From NCBI GenBank assembly GCA_012841375.1, contig DUUV01000157.1:1-53198 (forward strand): DNA of 53,198 nt, read 5' to 3'. The DNA comes from Candidatus Fermentithermobacillaceae bacterium (GTDB lineage: Bacteria > Bacillota > Sulfobacillia > Fermentithermobacillales > Fermentithermobacillaceae). Below are positions 1 to 8,012 of the stretch, in pieces. A program made the translations under genes and the position numbers. Below the pieces are notes generated by a model, which was given only the letters and a program-made list of their open reading frames with translations, was not told the DNA's origin and did no database searches. Numbering within the stretch: position 1 is the stretch's first letter; each line of letters starts with the position of its first letter.

Positions 1-2
1 GA

Positions 3-1295
3 GTGAATAGGCGAGGAGAAAGGAGAAGTGACACCGTGCCTCATGACGGCAATAGAGCGATGGAGTTCCTGAAGCGGATTTCCTTCCCCAGGCTGGGTGG
101 TTCTGAGGACGAGAAGAAGGCAGCTGAGATGATCGCTGATGAGCTCCGCGCCATGGGACTGGACCCGCGGATCGAGGAGTTTGAGATATGGTCCTTCGCG
201 AACCCCGTGGCGAAGGTCCAAGTCCTGGAGCCCTACACTGCGGACATCGAGGCTTCCGCGCTAGGGCTTAGCGGCTCCACGCCCCCTGAAGGCATCGAAG
301 CCCCCCTCAAGTACATAGAGACCGGTACCGTCGATTTTATCCACGACGTAGAGGGCTGCATCACCTTGGCTACCGGCAACGGCGGCGCCAAGGGCTACGA
401 GCGCAGCAAGAAGAAGGGTGTCGTGGGACGGCTCCTCATCGGGCGCCAGGGCGCGGGCCTCTTCAACCTCGCGGTCAACTCCTTCCAGTTCGAACGCTTC
501 GGCAAACTGCCGGGCGCGTGGATACGGTACGAAGACGGCCTTGACCTCATTCGGAAGGGCGCCACCAAGGTCCGTCTGTCCGTCTCACAAGACGAGTTCA
601 AGACCATGTCGCGGAACGTCGTTGTGGATATTCCGGGGACTTCAGAGCCCGAGGAGATCATACTGGTTGGTGCCCACTTCGACAGCGTGTATGACATAGA
701 CGGAGCCCACGACAACGCAGCCGGGTCGGTGACCATTTTGGAGATGGCCCGCCACTTTCAAGCGCATCCGGCCAAGCGTACCCTCCGGTTCGTGTGGTTC
801 GGCACCGAGGAACTTGGCCTTAAAGGGAGCTGGGCGTACATCGAGAAGTATGCCGAAGACCTCAAGAAGCATGTCTTCATGGTCAACGTGGACGTTGCCG
901 GCAGCATCATAGGAAGCAACAACGCCTCTGTGATGGCGTCGGACAAAGTGCTGAACTACCTGGACGCCATGGGGAAGGAATACGGGATCGGTCTCAATGC
1001 ACGGTCCTCCATCTACAGCGGTGACTGCATCCCTCTGGGACATAAGGGCGTGCCGTCGGTGACCTTCGCCCGCGGTGGAGGCGGACCGATCCACACCAAG
1101 GCCGACACGGTTCACGACATCGACGCCAAACACCTGGCCATGTTGGGTGATTTCGTCCTTGATTTCACCAAGAGGATGGCTAATGCAGTTTCCTTCCCGT
1201 TCCCCAGGGATATCCCAGAGAACATCAAGAGGCAGACAAAGGAATACATCGAAAACGCCGGCAAGAAACTGGAGGAGAACACAGAGAAGAAGTAA
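3..1295 (+). CDS. M28-family metallopeptidase (aminopeptidase-like), possibly 5'-truncated by the window edge
   Basis: This is a zinc aminopeptidase-type enzyme of family M28 with a probable protease-associated insert around residues 85-200. The di-zinc site is visible: H225 in AHFDS, D237 in AHDNAAG, the E269-E270 pair in FGTEELG, D297 in NVDVAG and H364 in GPIHTKAD. These five positions fit the family's metal and catalytic residues. No signal peptide is seen from the GTG at position 3, but the true start could lie upstream of the window, or be the ATG at 60. A 72-base gap separates it from the secreted glycosidase downstream on the same strand, so the two may be co-transcribed. The substrate is unknown. 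The family assignment is firm; the start is not. Confidence 0.85.
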   Translation: MNRRGERRSDTVPHDGNRAMEFLKRISFPRLGGSEDEKKAAEMIADELRAMGLDPRIEEFEIWSFANPVAKVQVLEPYTADIEASALGLSGSTPPEGIEAPLKYIETGTVDFIHDVEGCITLATGNGGAKGYERSKKKGVVGRLLIGRQGAGLFNLAVNSFQFERFGKLPGAWIRYEDGLDLIRKGATKVRLSVSQDEFKTMSRNVVVDIPGTSEPEEIILVGAHFDSVYDIDGAHDNAAGSVTILEMARHFQAHPAKRTLRFVWFGTEELGLKGSWAYIEKYAEDLKKHVFMVNVDVAGSIIGSNNASVMASDKVLNYLDAMGKEYGIGLNARSSIYSGDCIPLGHKGVPSVTFARGGGGPIHTKADTVHDIDAKHLAMLGDFVLDFTKRMANAVSFPFPRDIPENIKRQTKEYIENAGKKLEENTEKK

Positions 1296-1367
1296 AATGC
1301 TCTCGAACACCTCCGGTAGTGTTCGTAGGTGTCGAGTGACTCGGCACCCAGTGCGGAGTGATGACGA

Positions 1368-3083
1368 TTGGACTGGCTACGCGCTGCCTTACGGTGCAGG
1401 TTCCGGGGGGCAAGGCGGACTTCACTACATAGCGTTTGCTCGCTCCTTATACTGGTACTCGTATTCTCGGGCTTGAGCCTGGCCGGCGGCCCCGGTTGCA
1501 TGATTGGAGTCCGGCCTCCCCGAGCTCTCGGAGCCTACGATTCCATCGCTTACTACCAGGACGGCCTTCCGCTCACATCGTCCGAGACGCCTGCTTTCCG
1601 GCGTGACGTGAAGAGGATATCCTCCACACACGAATTGACTCAGCTGACTGACTATCCGAAAGGGTATGCCATCACCGTTCCGCAAGGCATGGAGTTCGAT
1701 TTCACGTGCAGTCCCGATTTTACCAGGATCTACGGCGAAGACCTGGAGATCCGGCTAGGGCGGGACTCCTCTCCGTATCTGGACGTCACCGGGTGGCTCA
1801 ACTCCCTACCCAATGAGTTCATAACCGATGAGGGGTACCGCAAGGCCAACGACATAACCGTCAACGAAGACGGCTGGACGGAGGTGGGCGGGCGTGAGAC
1901 CAGGATATTCAGCCTGATGAGAACCCCGAGCCCCGAGAGCAGGGTCTTCCACAACACATACACCTACGCCTACATAAAGACGGGCGGGCTCAGCTACTAC
2001 ACCGTCCACTTCCGGTACAAGTCGTTCGACGAGCAAAAGGACGTGGTCCGGGACATCTTGGACTCCCTTGTCTTCTTCCAGCCCACAGGCACCCCGGTCT
2101 ATAACCTCGACTGGAGGCCGGTGATTCCCGAGTGGAACGAAGAGACACAGGGTCTCTACGAGACCCTGAGGAGCTCAGATAACCTGAGTTGGGGCTTCTT
2201 CACGCCGAACCCGTTCACTCCGGAAGGCAAGGCCAAGATAAAGGAAGTTGAGGAGAAACTGGAATTCGAGTTCCCGGTGATCATGTGGTACCGCTACTTG
2301 GGACACGAGTTCCCTATTGAGGGGATGCGGGAGGCATACGAATCGGGCAAGATCGTCGAGATGACCTATCAGGTCGTAGGCGATATGTACGGCAGGAATC
2401 CAAACTTCGACGTGCTGGACGGGCGGATGGAAGAAGACATCCGCATGTTCGCACGGGGCGCCAAGGAGTTCGGGCACCCGTTCCTGATGCGCCTCAACAA
2501 CGAGATGAACTCGACTTGGGTCAGTTACTCCGGCCACCTGTGCTTAAACGACCCTGACGTCTTCAAGGCGGTCTGGAGGAAAGTCTACGATATCTTCCGG
2601 GAGGAAGGCGTCGACAACGCCATCTGGATCTTCAACCCCAACGACGTCAGTTTTCCGCCGTGTCGGTGGAACTCCCATGTGGCGTACTACCCGGGCAACG
2701 AATACGTGCAGATGATCGGGCTTACCGGATACAACACCGGGAACTACTTCCGCGACCTGACGGGCGAAGAGTGGCGGTCGTTCACTGAGATCTACGACAG
2801 GCTTTGGGATATGTACAAGGACCTCTATGCCGAGTTCCCCTGGATAATCACGGAGTTTGCCTGTAGTTCGGTAGGCGGCGATAAGAAGGCGTGGATCGAT
2901 GAGATGTTCGACAACATCTCCAAATACACGAACATCAAGATCGCCGTCTGGTGGAGCTACTACGATCCCGACCCGCGCGAGGCGACATACGGCACGCCCG
3001 CCCGCAGATATTGGCTGGATGAAAAACCCGACTATCTTGAGGCCTTCAGGAGGGGCCTGGAGCGGACCGGGCAGATTCAGTAG
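1368..3083 (+). CDS. Secreted GH26-like glycoside hydrolase with an uncharacterised N-terminal domain
   Basis: The protein (571 aa) starts at a TTG preceded by a GGAG about ten bases upstream. A hydrophobic stretch at residues 25-43 looks like a signal peptide. Residues about 50-240 form a domain I do not recognise. Residues about 260-565 look like a GH26-type (beta/alpha)8 barrel: the general acid/base candidate is E379 in RLNNEMNS and the nucleophile candidate is E496 in WIITEFACSS, 117 residues apart as is usual in clan GH-A. Known GH26 activities include beta-mannanase and mixed-linkage glucanase; I cannot choose the substrate. The protein is predicted to act outside the cytoplasm. No transport genes for sugars lie nearby, so context does not help. 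Confidence 0.75.
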   Translation: MDWLRAALRCRFRGARRTSLHSVCSLLILVLVFSGLSLAGGPGCMIGVRPPRALGAYDSIAYYQDGLPLTSSETPAFRRDVKRISSTHELTQLTDYPKGYAITVPQGMEFDFTCSPDFTRIYGEDLEIRLGRDSSPYLDVTGWLNSLPNEFITDEGYRKANDITVNEDGWTEVGGRETRIFSLMRTPSPESRVFHNTYTYAYIKTGGLSYYTVHFRYKSFDEQKDVVRDILDSLVFFQPTGTPVYNLDWRPVIPEWNEETQGLYETLRSSDNLSWGFFTPNPFTPEGKAKIKEVEEKLEFEFPVIMWYRYLGHEFPIEGMREAYESGKIVEMTYQVVGDMYGRNPNFDVLDGRMEEDIRMFARGAKEFGHPFLMRLNNEMNSTWVSYSGHLCLNDPDVFKAVWRKVYDIFREEGVDNAIWIFNPNDVSFPPCRWNSHVAYYPGNEYVQMIGLTGYNTGNYFRDLTGEEWRSFTEIYDRLWDMYKDLYAEFPWIITEFACSSVGGDKKAWIDEMFDNISKYTNIKIAVWWSYYDPDPREATYGTPARRYWLDEKPDYLEAFRRGLERTGQIQ

Positions 3084-3176
3084 GGCGAGGCCCTCTCTTC
3101 GAGATGGTCGCGAGTCTCAGGCTCTGGCTTTCTTTGAAGCCCCGGGTCACTTCTGTGTCTATCCGTTTCTTTCTGC

Positions 3177-3887
3177 CTACGCCGGCAAGAGATCGTTCAA
3201 GACCTGCGGGACGTCCACCAGTCTACCGCGGCTGTCAGGCTTGAGGTCCTCTCCCCTGTCGATCAGGAGGTCCTCCACCAAGAACGTCTTCATCCCGACT
3301 TTCTTGGCCACCATGTCTTCCTGCATGTCGTTGCCTATCATCACGCACCGCGACGCGTCGAGTCGCAGCATTTCGATTATCTCCCGGTAATACTCGGTGT
3401 GGGGCTTGCAGAAGTGCATGTTGTCCAACGTGGTGACCATCTCCCAGGGGAGGGAATCGATATGGCACCACTTCATACGTTCTCTCGTCGCTATTTCCGG
3501 GAAGAGCGGCTGGGTCGCCAAGACTATGCGCCAGCCATTTTCCACGCACTTCGTTACCGCGGCCTGGGCCGACGGGTTCTCCGGCACGTGCACCCGCAAT
3601 TTCGGATATCGCTCAACGTAGTACCGCTCGAAGATCGGCCACACGCCGTCCCACGGTAAGCCCGAAAGGCGCGTGAATGAAGCTGCGAAGGCCTCAAAGT
3701 TGCCCGTGGAGGGGTCGAGATTGTTAATGGTTTCATATGTAGCCTCAAGCAGTGCCTTCTGAAACGCCTCCGTGGACATGACTCCCTTGAAGCATTCCGC
3801 CAAAGCGTCCATGTAGTGCTTGAGAAAGAAGTCAGTCTCAACCGGGAGAAGAGTCCCGTCCAGGTCAAACAGCGCCGTCCTACTCAA
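3177..3887 (-). CDS. HAD-superfamily phosphatase
   Basis: A haloacid dehalogenase-type hydrolase of about 236 aa. Motif I is FDLDGTLLP with nucleophile D8 and acid/base D10. A helical cap follows at about residues 20-110, and motif IV is MIGNDMQEDM near the C-terminus, which supplies the magnesium-binding acids. The reading frame stays open further upstream, to 4013. I chose the TTG at 3887 because AGGGGGT lies six bases before it and because motif I then falls at the usual distance from the N-terminus. An ATG at 3938 is an alternative. Substrate is unknown; the family acts on small phosphorylated metabolites. It converges with the GH26 gene and is divergent from the ileS leader. Confidence 0.8.
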   Translation of the reverse strand: MSRTALFDLDGTLLPVETDFFLKHYMDALAECFKGVMSTEAFQKALLEATYETINNLDPSTGNFEAFAASFTRLSGLPWDGVWPIFERYYVERYPKLRVHVPENPSAQAAVTKCVENGWRIVLATQPLFPEIATRERMKWCHIDSLPWEMVTTLDNMHFCKPHTEYYREIIEMLRLDASRCVMIGNDMQEDMVAKKVGMKTFLVEDLLIDRGEDLKPDSRGRLVDVPQVLNDLLPA

Positions 3888-4038
3888 GATCGCACCCCCT
3901 GGAACCTTTTCCACATGGCTGATGATGATACCTTCCATCAGTCCCCCATGCCCGCTCCTTGAGGGAAGAGCCGGAGAATGATTCGGTGTATCGAGGGACT
4001 TTGACTCCGTCATTCTTCAGAGGAATGACGGGGTGGCG

Positions 4039-4184
4039 ATCGGCGACAAAAGGTAAGTGAGTCGGGGCCCATCGCCGACAAAAGGTAAGTGATCCGAGGG
4101 TCATCGCCGACGAAAGGTAAGTGAGTCGGGGTCCATCGGCGACAAAAGGTAAGTGATTCGAGGCGCATCGGCGACAAAAGGTAA
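4039..4184. repeat. 32-bp direct tandem repeat, four full copies and a partial fifth
   Basis: Full units begin at 4039, 4071, 4103 and 4135, and a partial unit runs from 4167 for about 18 bases. The shared core is ATCGGCGACAAAAGGTAAGT followed by a more variable GC-rich part. The 32-base period is not a multiple of three, so it is unlikely to be coding, and it is close to three helical turns, which would put every core on the same face. The array sits between the HAD gene and the ileS T-box leader. It may be the multi-repeat end of a lost insertion element or an array of protein-binding sites. The sequence alone does not decide. Confidence 0.9.
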
Positions 4185-4275
4185 CCCAGTTGGAGCTCAA
4201 GTGTAGCCTTCCCGTGCGCCAAGTGGTAGAATCTCGACAACGAGGGTCGGTATAGCCTATCCTCGATTCGCTCAG

Positions 4276-4281
4276 TATGAT
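4276..4281 (+). promoter_or_regulatory. Candidate -10 element for the ileS leader
   Basis: TATGAT lies about 20 bases before the start of the T-box stem I, a suitable position for transcription to begin at the leader. No convincing -35 hexamer is seen 16-18 bases upstream, so this is tentative. Confidence 0.35.
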
Positions 4282-4299
4282 GAGGAAACAGCAAACAGG

Positions 4300-4696
4300 C
4301 CATGACGGGGACGAGTAAGGAGTTTTCCGGGCCAAGAGAGCCGGCGGCCGGTGAGAGGCCGGTGCCCAGGATCTCCCGAATATCACCCCTGAGCCGGCAG
4401 CCGAAACGGCCAGAGAGACAGACTGTCAGGCGTCCGGTCCGGTGTTTGACCCGGAGCCAAGACCATCGCTTCTCTGCCAAGTAGACCTGCCCGTCTTGCC
4501 AACGTTAAGAGGCAGCAAAGTGAGCGCGGGAGAGTTGCCGCTCCGGTTAGGCTGAGCCACCGGAGAACAGATCCGGGAATTCTTCCTGTATCGCAGGACC
4601 GGTAGCAAGAACCGGTCGAATGCGATGGCACGCACCGCGCTAAGCTGGGTGGTACCGCGATTTTGAGTCGCCCCGTGCAGGGCGATTTTTGTTTCT
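4300..4696 (+). promoter_or_regulatory. Isoleucine T-box leader of ileS
   Basis: The leader is a tRNA-sensing riboswitch. Stem I begins near 4303 and carries the distal AGAGAG and GGTGAGAG elements at about 4335-4357. The specifier is ATC at 4382-4384, in the context GAATATCACC and followed by CTGAG, and reads isoleucine. The T-box sequence GGGTGGTACCGCG at 4647-4659 would pair with the uncharged tRNA acceptor end. A terminator follows directly. Uncharged tRNA-Ile would stabilise the antiterminator and allow ileS transcription. The specifier agrees with the gene downstream, which supports the reading. Confidence 0.95.
4668..4690 (+). terminator. T-box-controlled intrinsic terminator
   Basis: The stem TCGCCC/GGGCGA (4668-4673 with 4680-4685) is followed by five T residues and then GTTTCTT. 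It lies immediately after the T-box sequence, with which the antiterminator would compete. Confidence 0.9.
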
Positions 4697-4778
4697 TACG
4701 ATGAAGATGGTGTAGCCCCGAAAAGGCAGCCGGTTGAGGCAGCCCGGAGGGGGCACACTGGCCGAAGGAGGACTAAAT

Positions 4779-7700
4779 ATGGCTCTGTTCAAAGAAGTGG
4801 ACCCTAAGAGGCCGGTCAACGATGTAGAGACCCGGATCCTCCAATACTGGAAAGAGAATGACATAGCCAACAAGAGCGTTGCCGTACGCGAAGGCAGTCC
4901 CAGATGGATATTCTACGAAGGGCCTCCGACGGCCAACGGACGACCGGGCATCCACCACTTGATGTCCCGTACTCTAAAAGACATCGCTTGCCGCTACAAG
5001 ACCATGCAGGGCTACCAGGTCCACCGGAAGGCGGGCTGGGATACACATGGCCTTCCCGTTGAGATCGAGGTTGAGAAACACCTGGGGCTCACCTGCAAGC
5101 CCGAGATCGAGGCATTCGGGATAGAGAAGTTCAACCACGAGTGCCGGCAGTCGGTTCTCACCTACGAGAAGCTTTGGCGCGAGTTTACCGAACGCACGGC
5201 GTACTGGGTGGATCTGGACCATCCGTATATCACCATGGACAACGACTATGTGGAGACGGTCTGGTGGATCCTCAAACGCTACTTTGAGGAAGGTCTCATA
5301 TATGAAGGCCACAAGATCCTTCCCTATTGTCCGCGGTGCGGGACCCCCCTGGCGTCCCACGAAGTGGCGCAAGGCTATAAGGACGAGACCATCGATTCCA
5401 TCTATGTCCGGCTGAGGGTGAAAGGACGGCCGGGCAATGAGTATCTCATCATCTGGACCACGACGCCATGGACCTTGCCCTCCAACGTCACAGTGACGGT
5501 CAACCCCGAATCTACTTACGTCAGGGCGAAGTTGGGCGACGATATCTACTATTTGGTGAAGGAACGGGTGGAAGCGGTCCTCGGCAAGGATGCCGAGATC
5601 CTTGAGGAGTTCCCAGGCAAGGACCTTGAGTATCTCGAATACGAGCAGCTCTTCCCCTTCGTGGACGTCGGGAAACTCGGCGCCAAAGCCTTCTACGTCA
5701 CCCTCGCCGATTACGTCATGACGACCGAAGGGACAGGGTTGGTCCACACCGCGCCGGCCTACGGCGAGGACGACTACAAGACATGTCAGAAGTACGGCAT
5801 CCCCCTGGTCCACCTCGTGGACGAGCAAGGAAGGTTTGTCCCGGAGGTTACGGATTGGGCAGGTGAGTTCGTAAAGGATGCCGATCCCAAGATCATCCGC
5901 CGGCTCAAAGAAGAGGGCAAACTGTGGAAGAGGGAGCGGATGACCCACTCCTACCCCCACTGCTGGCGCTGCGATACGCCTCTCCTGTACTACGCGCGGA
6001 AGTCATGGTATATCGAGACAACCAAGTACAAGGACCGTCTCATCGCGGCCAACAACGCGGTCAAGTGGTATCCCGAGCACGTGGGTAAGGGCCGCTTCGG
6101 CGACTGGCTGGAGAACCTGGTCGACTGGTCTCTCTCCCGCAACAGATACTGGGGCACGCCTCTCAACATCTGGAGATGCGAGAAATGCGGAGAGCTCAGT
6201 TCGATAGGTTCGCGCCAGGAGCTGGCCCACAGGGCCGTCGAGTCCGTCGACGCCAAGACCATCGACCTCCACAGGCCGTTTGTTGATGACATTCACCTCC
6301 GGTGCTCCTGCGGCGGTCTCATGACCCGCACCCCCGAGGTCATCGACTGTTGGTTTGACTCAGGTTCGATGCCCTTCGGGCAGTGGCATTATCCCTTCGA
6401 GCACAAAGACGATTTCCACGAGCTCTTCCCTGCCGACTTTATCTGCGAAGGGCTCGATCAGACCAGGGGATGGTTCTATTCCCTGATGGCGATCTCGACG
6501 TTCCTCTTCGACCGGTCGTCGTTCAAGTCGGTTCTGGTTAACGATCTGGTCCTGGACAAAGATGGACAGAAGATGTCCAAGTCCAAGGGAAATGTGGTCG
6601 ACCCGTGGGAGATGATCGACAAGTTCGGCGTCGACGCCCTGCGCTGGTACTTGGTCGCCGTCTCGCCTCCTTGGGTCCCAACCAGGTTTGATGAGGACGG
6701 TGTCCGTGAGGTCGCCTCGCGGTTTTTTGGCACTCTCCTGAACGTGTACGCCTTTTTCACGCTCTATGCCAACATCGACGGGTTGAATCCGAACGAGATC
6801 TCTATCCCCCACAAGGACCGTCCGGAGATCGACAGGTGGATAATCTCGCGGATGAACTCTCTCGCAAAGACTGTCCGCCAGGAAATGGAGACATACGAAC
6901 TCACCAAAGCCGTGCGGGCTATCTCGGAGTTCTTGGTGGACGAAGTCTCCAACTGGTATGTCAGGCGAAATCGCGAGCGGTTCTGGTCCAACGAGTTTGA
7001 CCTTGATAAGAAAGCAGCGTATGTCACGCTGCACGAGGTTCTGCTCGGCGTCGCCAAGATGATGGCGCCTTTCGCACCGTACGTGGCCGAGGACATCTAC
7101 CTGAACCTCACTCAGGGGAAAGCCTTGGAGTCTGTCCACTTTGCCCTTTACCCCGAGCCCGACGAGACACTCATCGACAAGGCCTTGGAGGACAAGATGG
7201 GGCTGGTCATCCAAGTGGTTTCCTTGGGTCGAGCCGTCCGCAACAAGGTCCAGATCAAGACGCGGCAGCCCCTTGCCAAAGTGCTGGTCAACGGGAAGTC
7301 ACGATCGGTCCTCGGACCCGTTGAGGACTTGGTGAAGGAAGAACTCAACGTAAAGGCAGTTGAGTACGTGGACGATCTCGGTAAGTACGTGGATTACGAG
7401 GTGAAACCCAATCTCCCGGTGGCGGGGCCGAAGTATGGCAGACGGCTCCGGGCCATCACGGCTGCTCTTGCGTCAGGCGATGCCTCGAAGATGGCCGCTC
7501 AGCTGGAAAGCGAAAGCAGGGTCGTCATCGAGATAGAAAGCCCGGCCGACGTGAAAAGTAAGGACGGCGTCACCGGGGCAGTCGGGGCTGGGGAGCGAGA
7601 AGAGATAGTCCTGGCTCCCGATGATGTTCAGGTCCGCATCAGCGCCCGGGAGGGCTTCGCCGTAGAGACGGCCGGAGAAGCGTTCGCTATCCTGGATACC

Positions 7701-7997
7701 GAGATCACGCGAGACCTCATGCTTGAAGGGATCGCTCGAGAGATCGTATCCAAAGTCCAGACGACTAGGAAGAACAGGGGCTTCAACGTCACGGACCATA
7801 TCAGGATGTCAGTAGTCAGTGACGCCCTTGTAGTTGAGGCCATTGGGGCTCATAAGGACTACATCACCGGCGACACCCTGTGTGATGAGCTGGAGTTCAG
7901 CGAGGGACAAGTCACTTCTCCCGACGCTTGGGACCTGAACGGCCATCCGGCCCAGTTCACTATCGAGAACCTGGGCCGGACAAAGCAAGTCAAGTAG
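4779..7997 (+). CDS. ileS: Isoleucyl-tRNA synthetase, type 2
   Basis: Class I synthetase that charges tRNA-Ile in the cytoplasm (1072 aa). The HIGH-type signature is GRPGIHH with GIHH at residues 57-60, and KMSKS is at 598-602 in GQKMSKSKGN. The CP1 editing domain lies between them, and an anticodon-binding domain with a long C-terminal extension follows. The PTANGRPGIHH form of the first motif and the C-terminal region fit the type 2 (eukaryote-like) IleRS, a class known for natural mupirocin tolerance; that property is family knowledge, not shown here. The start ATG at 4779 has GAAGGAGG seven bases upstream, and the in-frame extension to 4734 lacks support. Expression should be controlled by the T-box leader. 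It converges with the M20D gene with only 15 bases between stop codons. Confidence 0.97.
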   Translation: MALFKEVDPKRPVNDVETRILQYWKENDIANKSVAVREGSPRWIFYEGPPTANGRPGIHHLMSRTLKDIACRYKTMQGYQVHRKAGWDTHGLPVEIEVEKHLGLTCKPEIEAFGIEKFNHECRQSVLTYEKLWREFTERTAYWVDLDHPYITMDNDYVETVWWILKRYFEEGLIYEGHKILPYCPRCGTPLASHEVAQGYKDETIDSIYVRLRVKGRPGNEYLIIWTTTPWTLPSNVTVTVNPESTYVRAKLGDDIYYLVKERVEAVLGKDAEILEEFPGKDLEYLEYEQLFPFVDVGKLGAKAFYVTLADYVMTTEGTGLVHTAPAYGEDDYKTCQKYGIPLVHLVDEQGRFVPEVTDWAGEFVKDADPKIIRRLKEEGKLWKRERMTHSYPHCWRCDTPLLYYARKSWYIETTKYKDRLIAANNAVKWYPEHVGKGRFGDWLENLVDWSLSRNRYWGTPLNIWRCEKCGELSSIGSRQELAHRAVESVDAKTIDLHRPFVDDIHLRCSCGGLMTRTPEVIDCWFDSGSMPFGQWHYPFEHKDDFHELFPADFICEGLDQTRGWFYSLMAISTFLFDRSSFKSVLVNDLVLDKDGQKMSKSKGNVVDPWEMIDKFGVDALRWYLVAVSPPWVPTRFDEDGVREVASRFFGTLLNVYAFFTLYANIDGLNPNEISIPHKDRPEIDRWIISRMNSLAKTVRQEMETYELTKAVRAISEFLVDEVSNWYVRRNRERFWSNEFDLDKKAAYVTLHEVLLGVAKMMAPFAPYVAEDIYLNLTQGKALESVHFALYPEPDETLIDKALEDKMGLVIQVVSLGRAVRNKVQIKTRQPLAKVLVNGKSRSVLGPVEDLVKEELNVKAVEYVDDLGKYVDYEVKPNLPVAGPKYGRRLRAITAALASGDASKMAAQLESESRVVIEIESPADVKSKDGVTGAVGAGEREEIVLAPDDVQVRISAREGFAVETAGEAFAILDTEITRDLMLEGIAREIVSKVQTTRKNRGFNVTDHIRMSVVSDALVVEAIGAHKDYITGDTLCDELEFSEGQVTSPDAWDLNGHPAQFTIENLGRTKQVK

Positions 7998-8012
7998 GTG
8001 CTTGGATAGAAG

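Noticed and set aside
642-1310. Long minus-strand frame opposite the M28 peptidase
   Set aside because: Shadow frame caused by GC-rich codon bias; the plus strand encodes a complete enzyme with active-site residues.
4039-4184. CRISPR array
   Set aside because: Units are directly adjacent with a 32-bp period and no unique spacers of constant length between conserved repeats, and no cas genes are present.
4010-4480. Minus-strand frames through the 32-bp repeats and T-box leader
   Set aside because: They read the repeat and the leader RNA in antisense; the repeat period is not a multiple of three, so translation changes frame in each unit.
4974-5960. 328-codon minus-strand frame opposite ileS
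   Set aside because: The opposite strand is a complete IleRS; this is a shadow frame.
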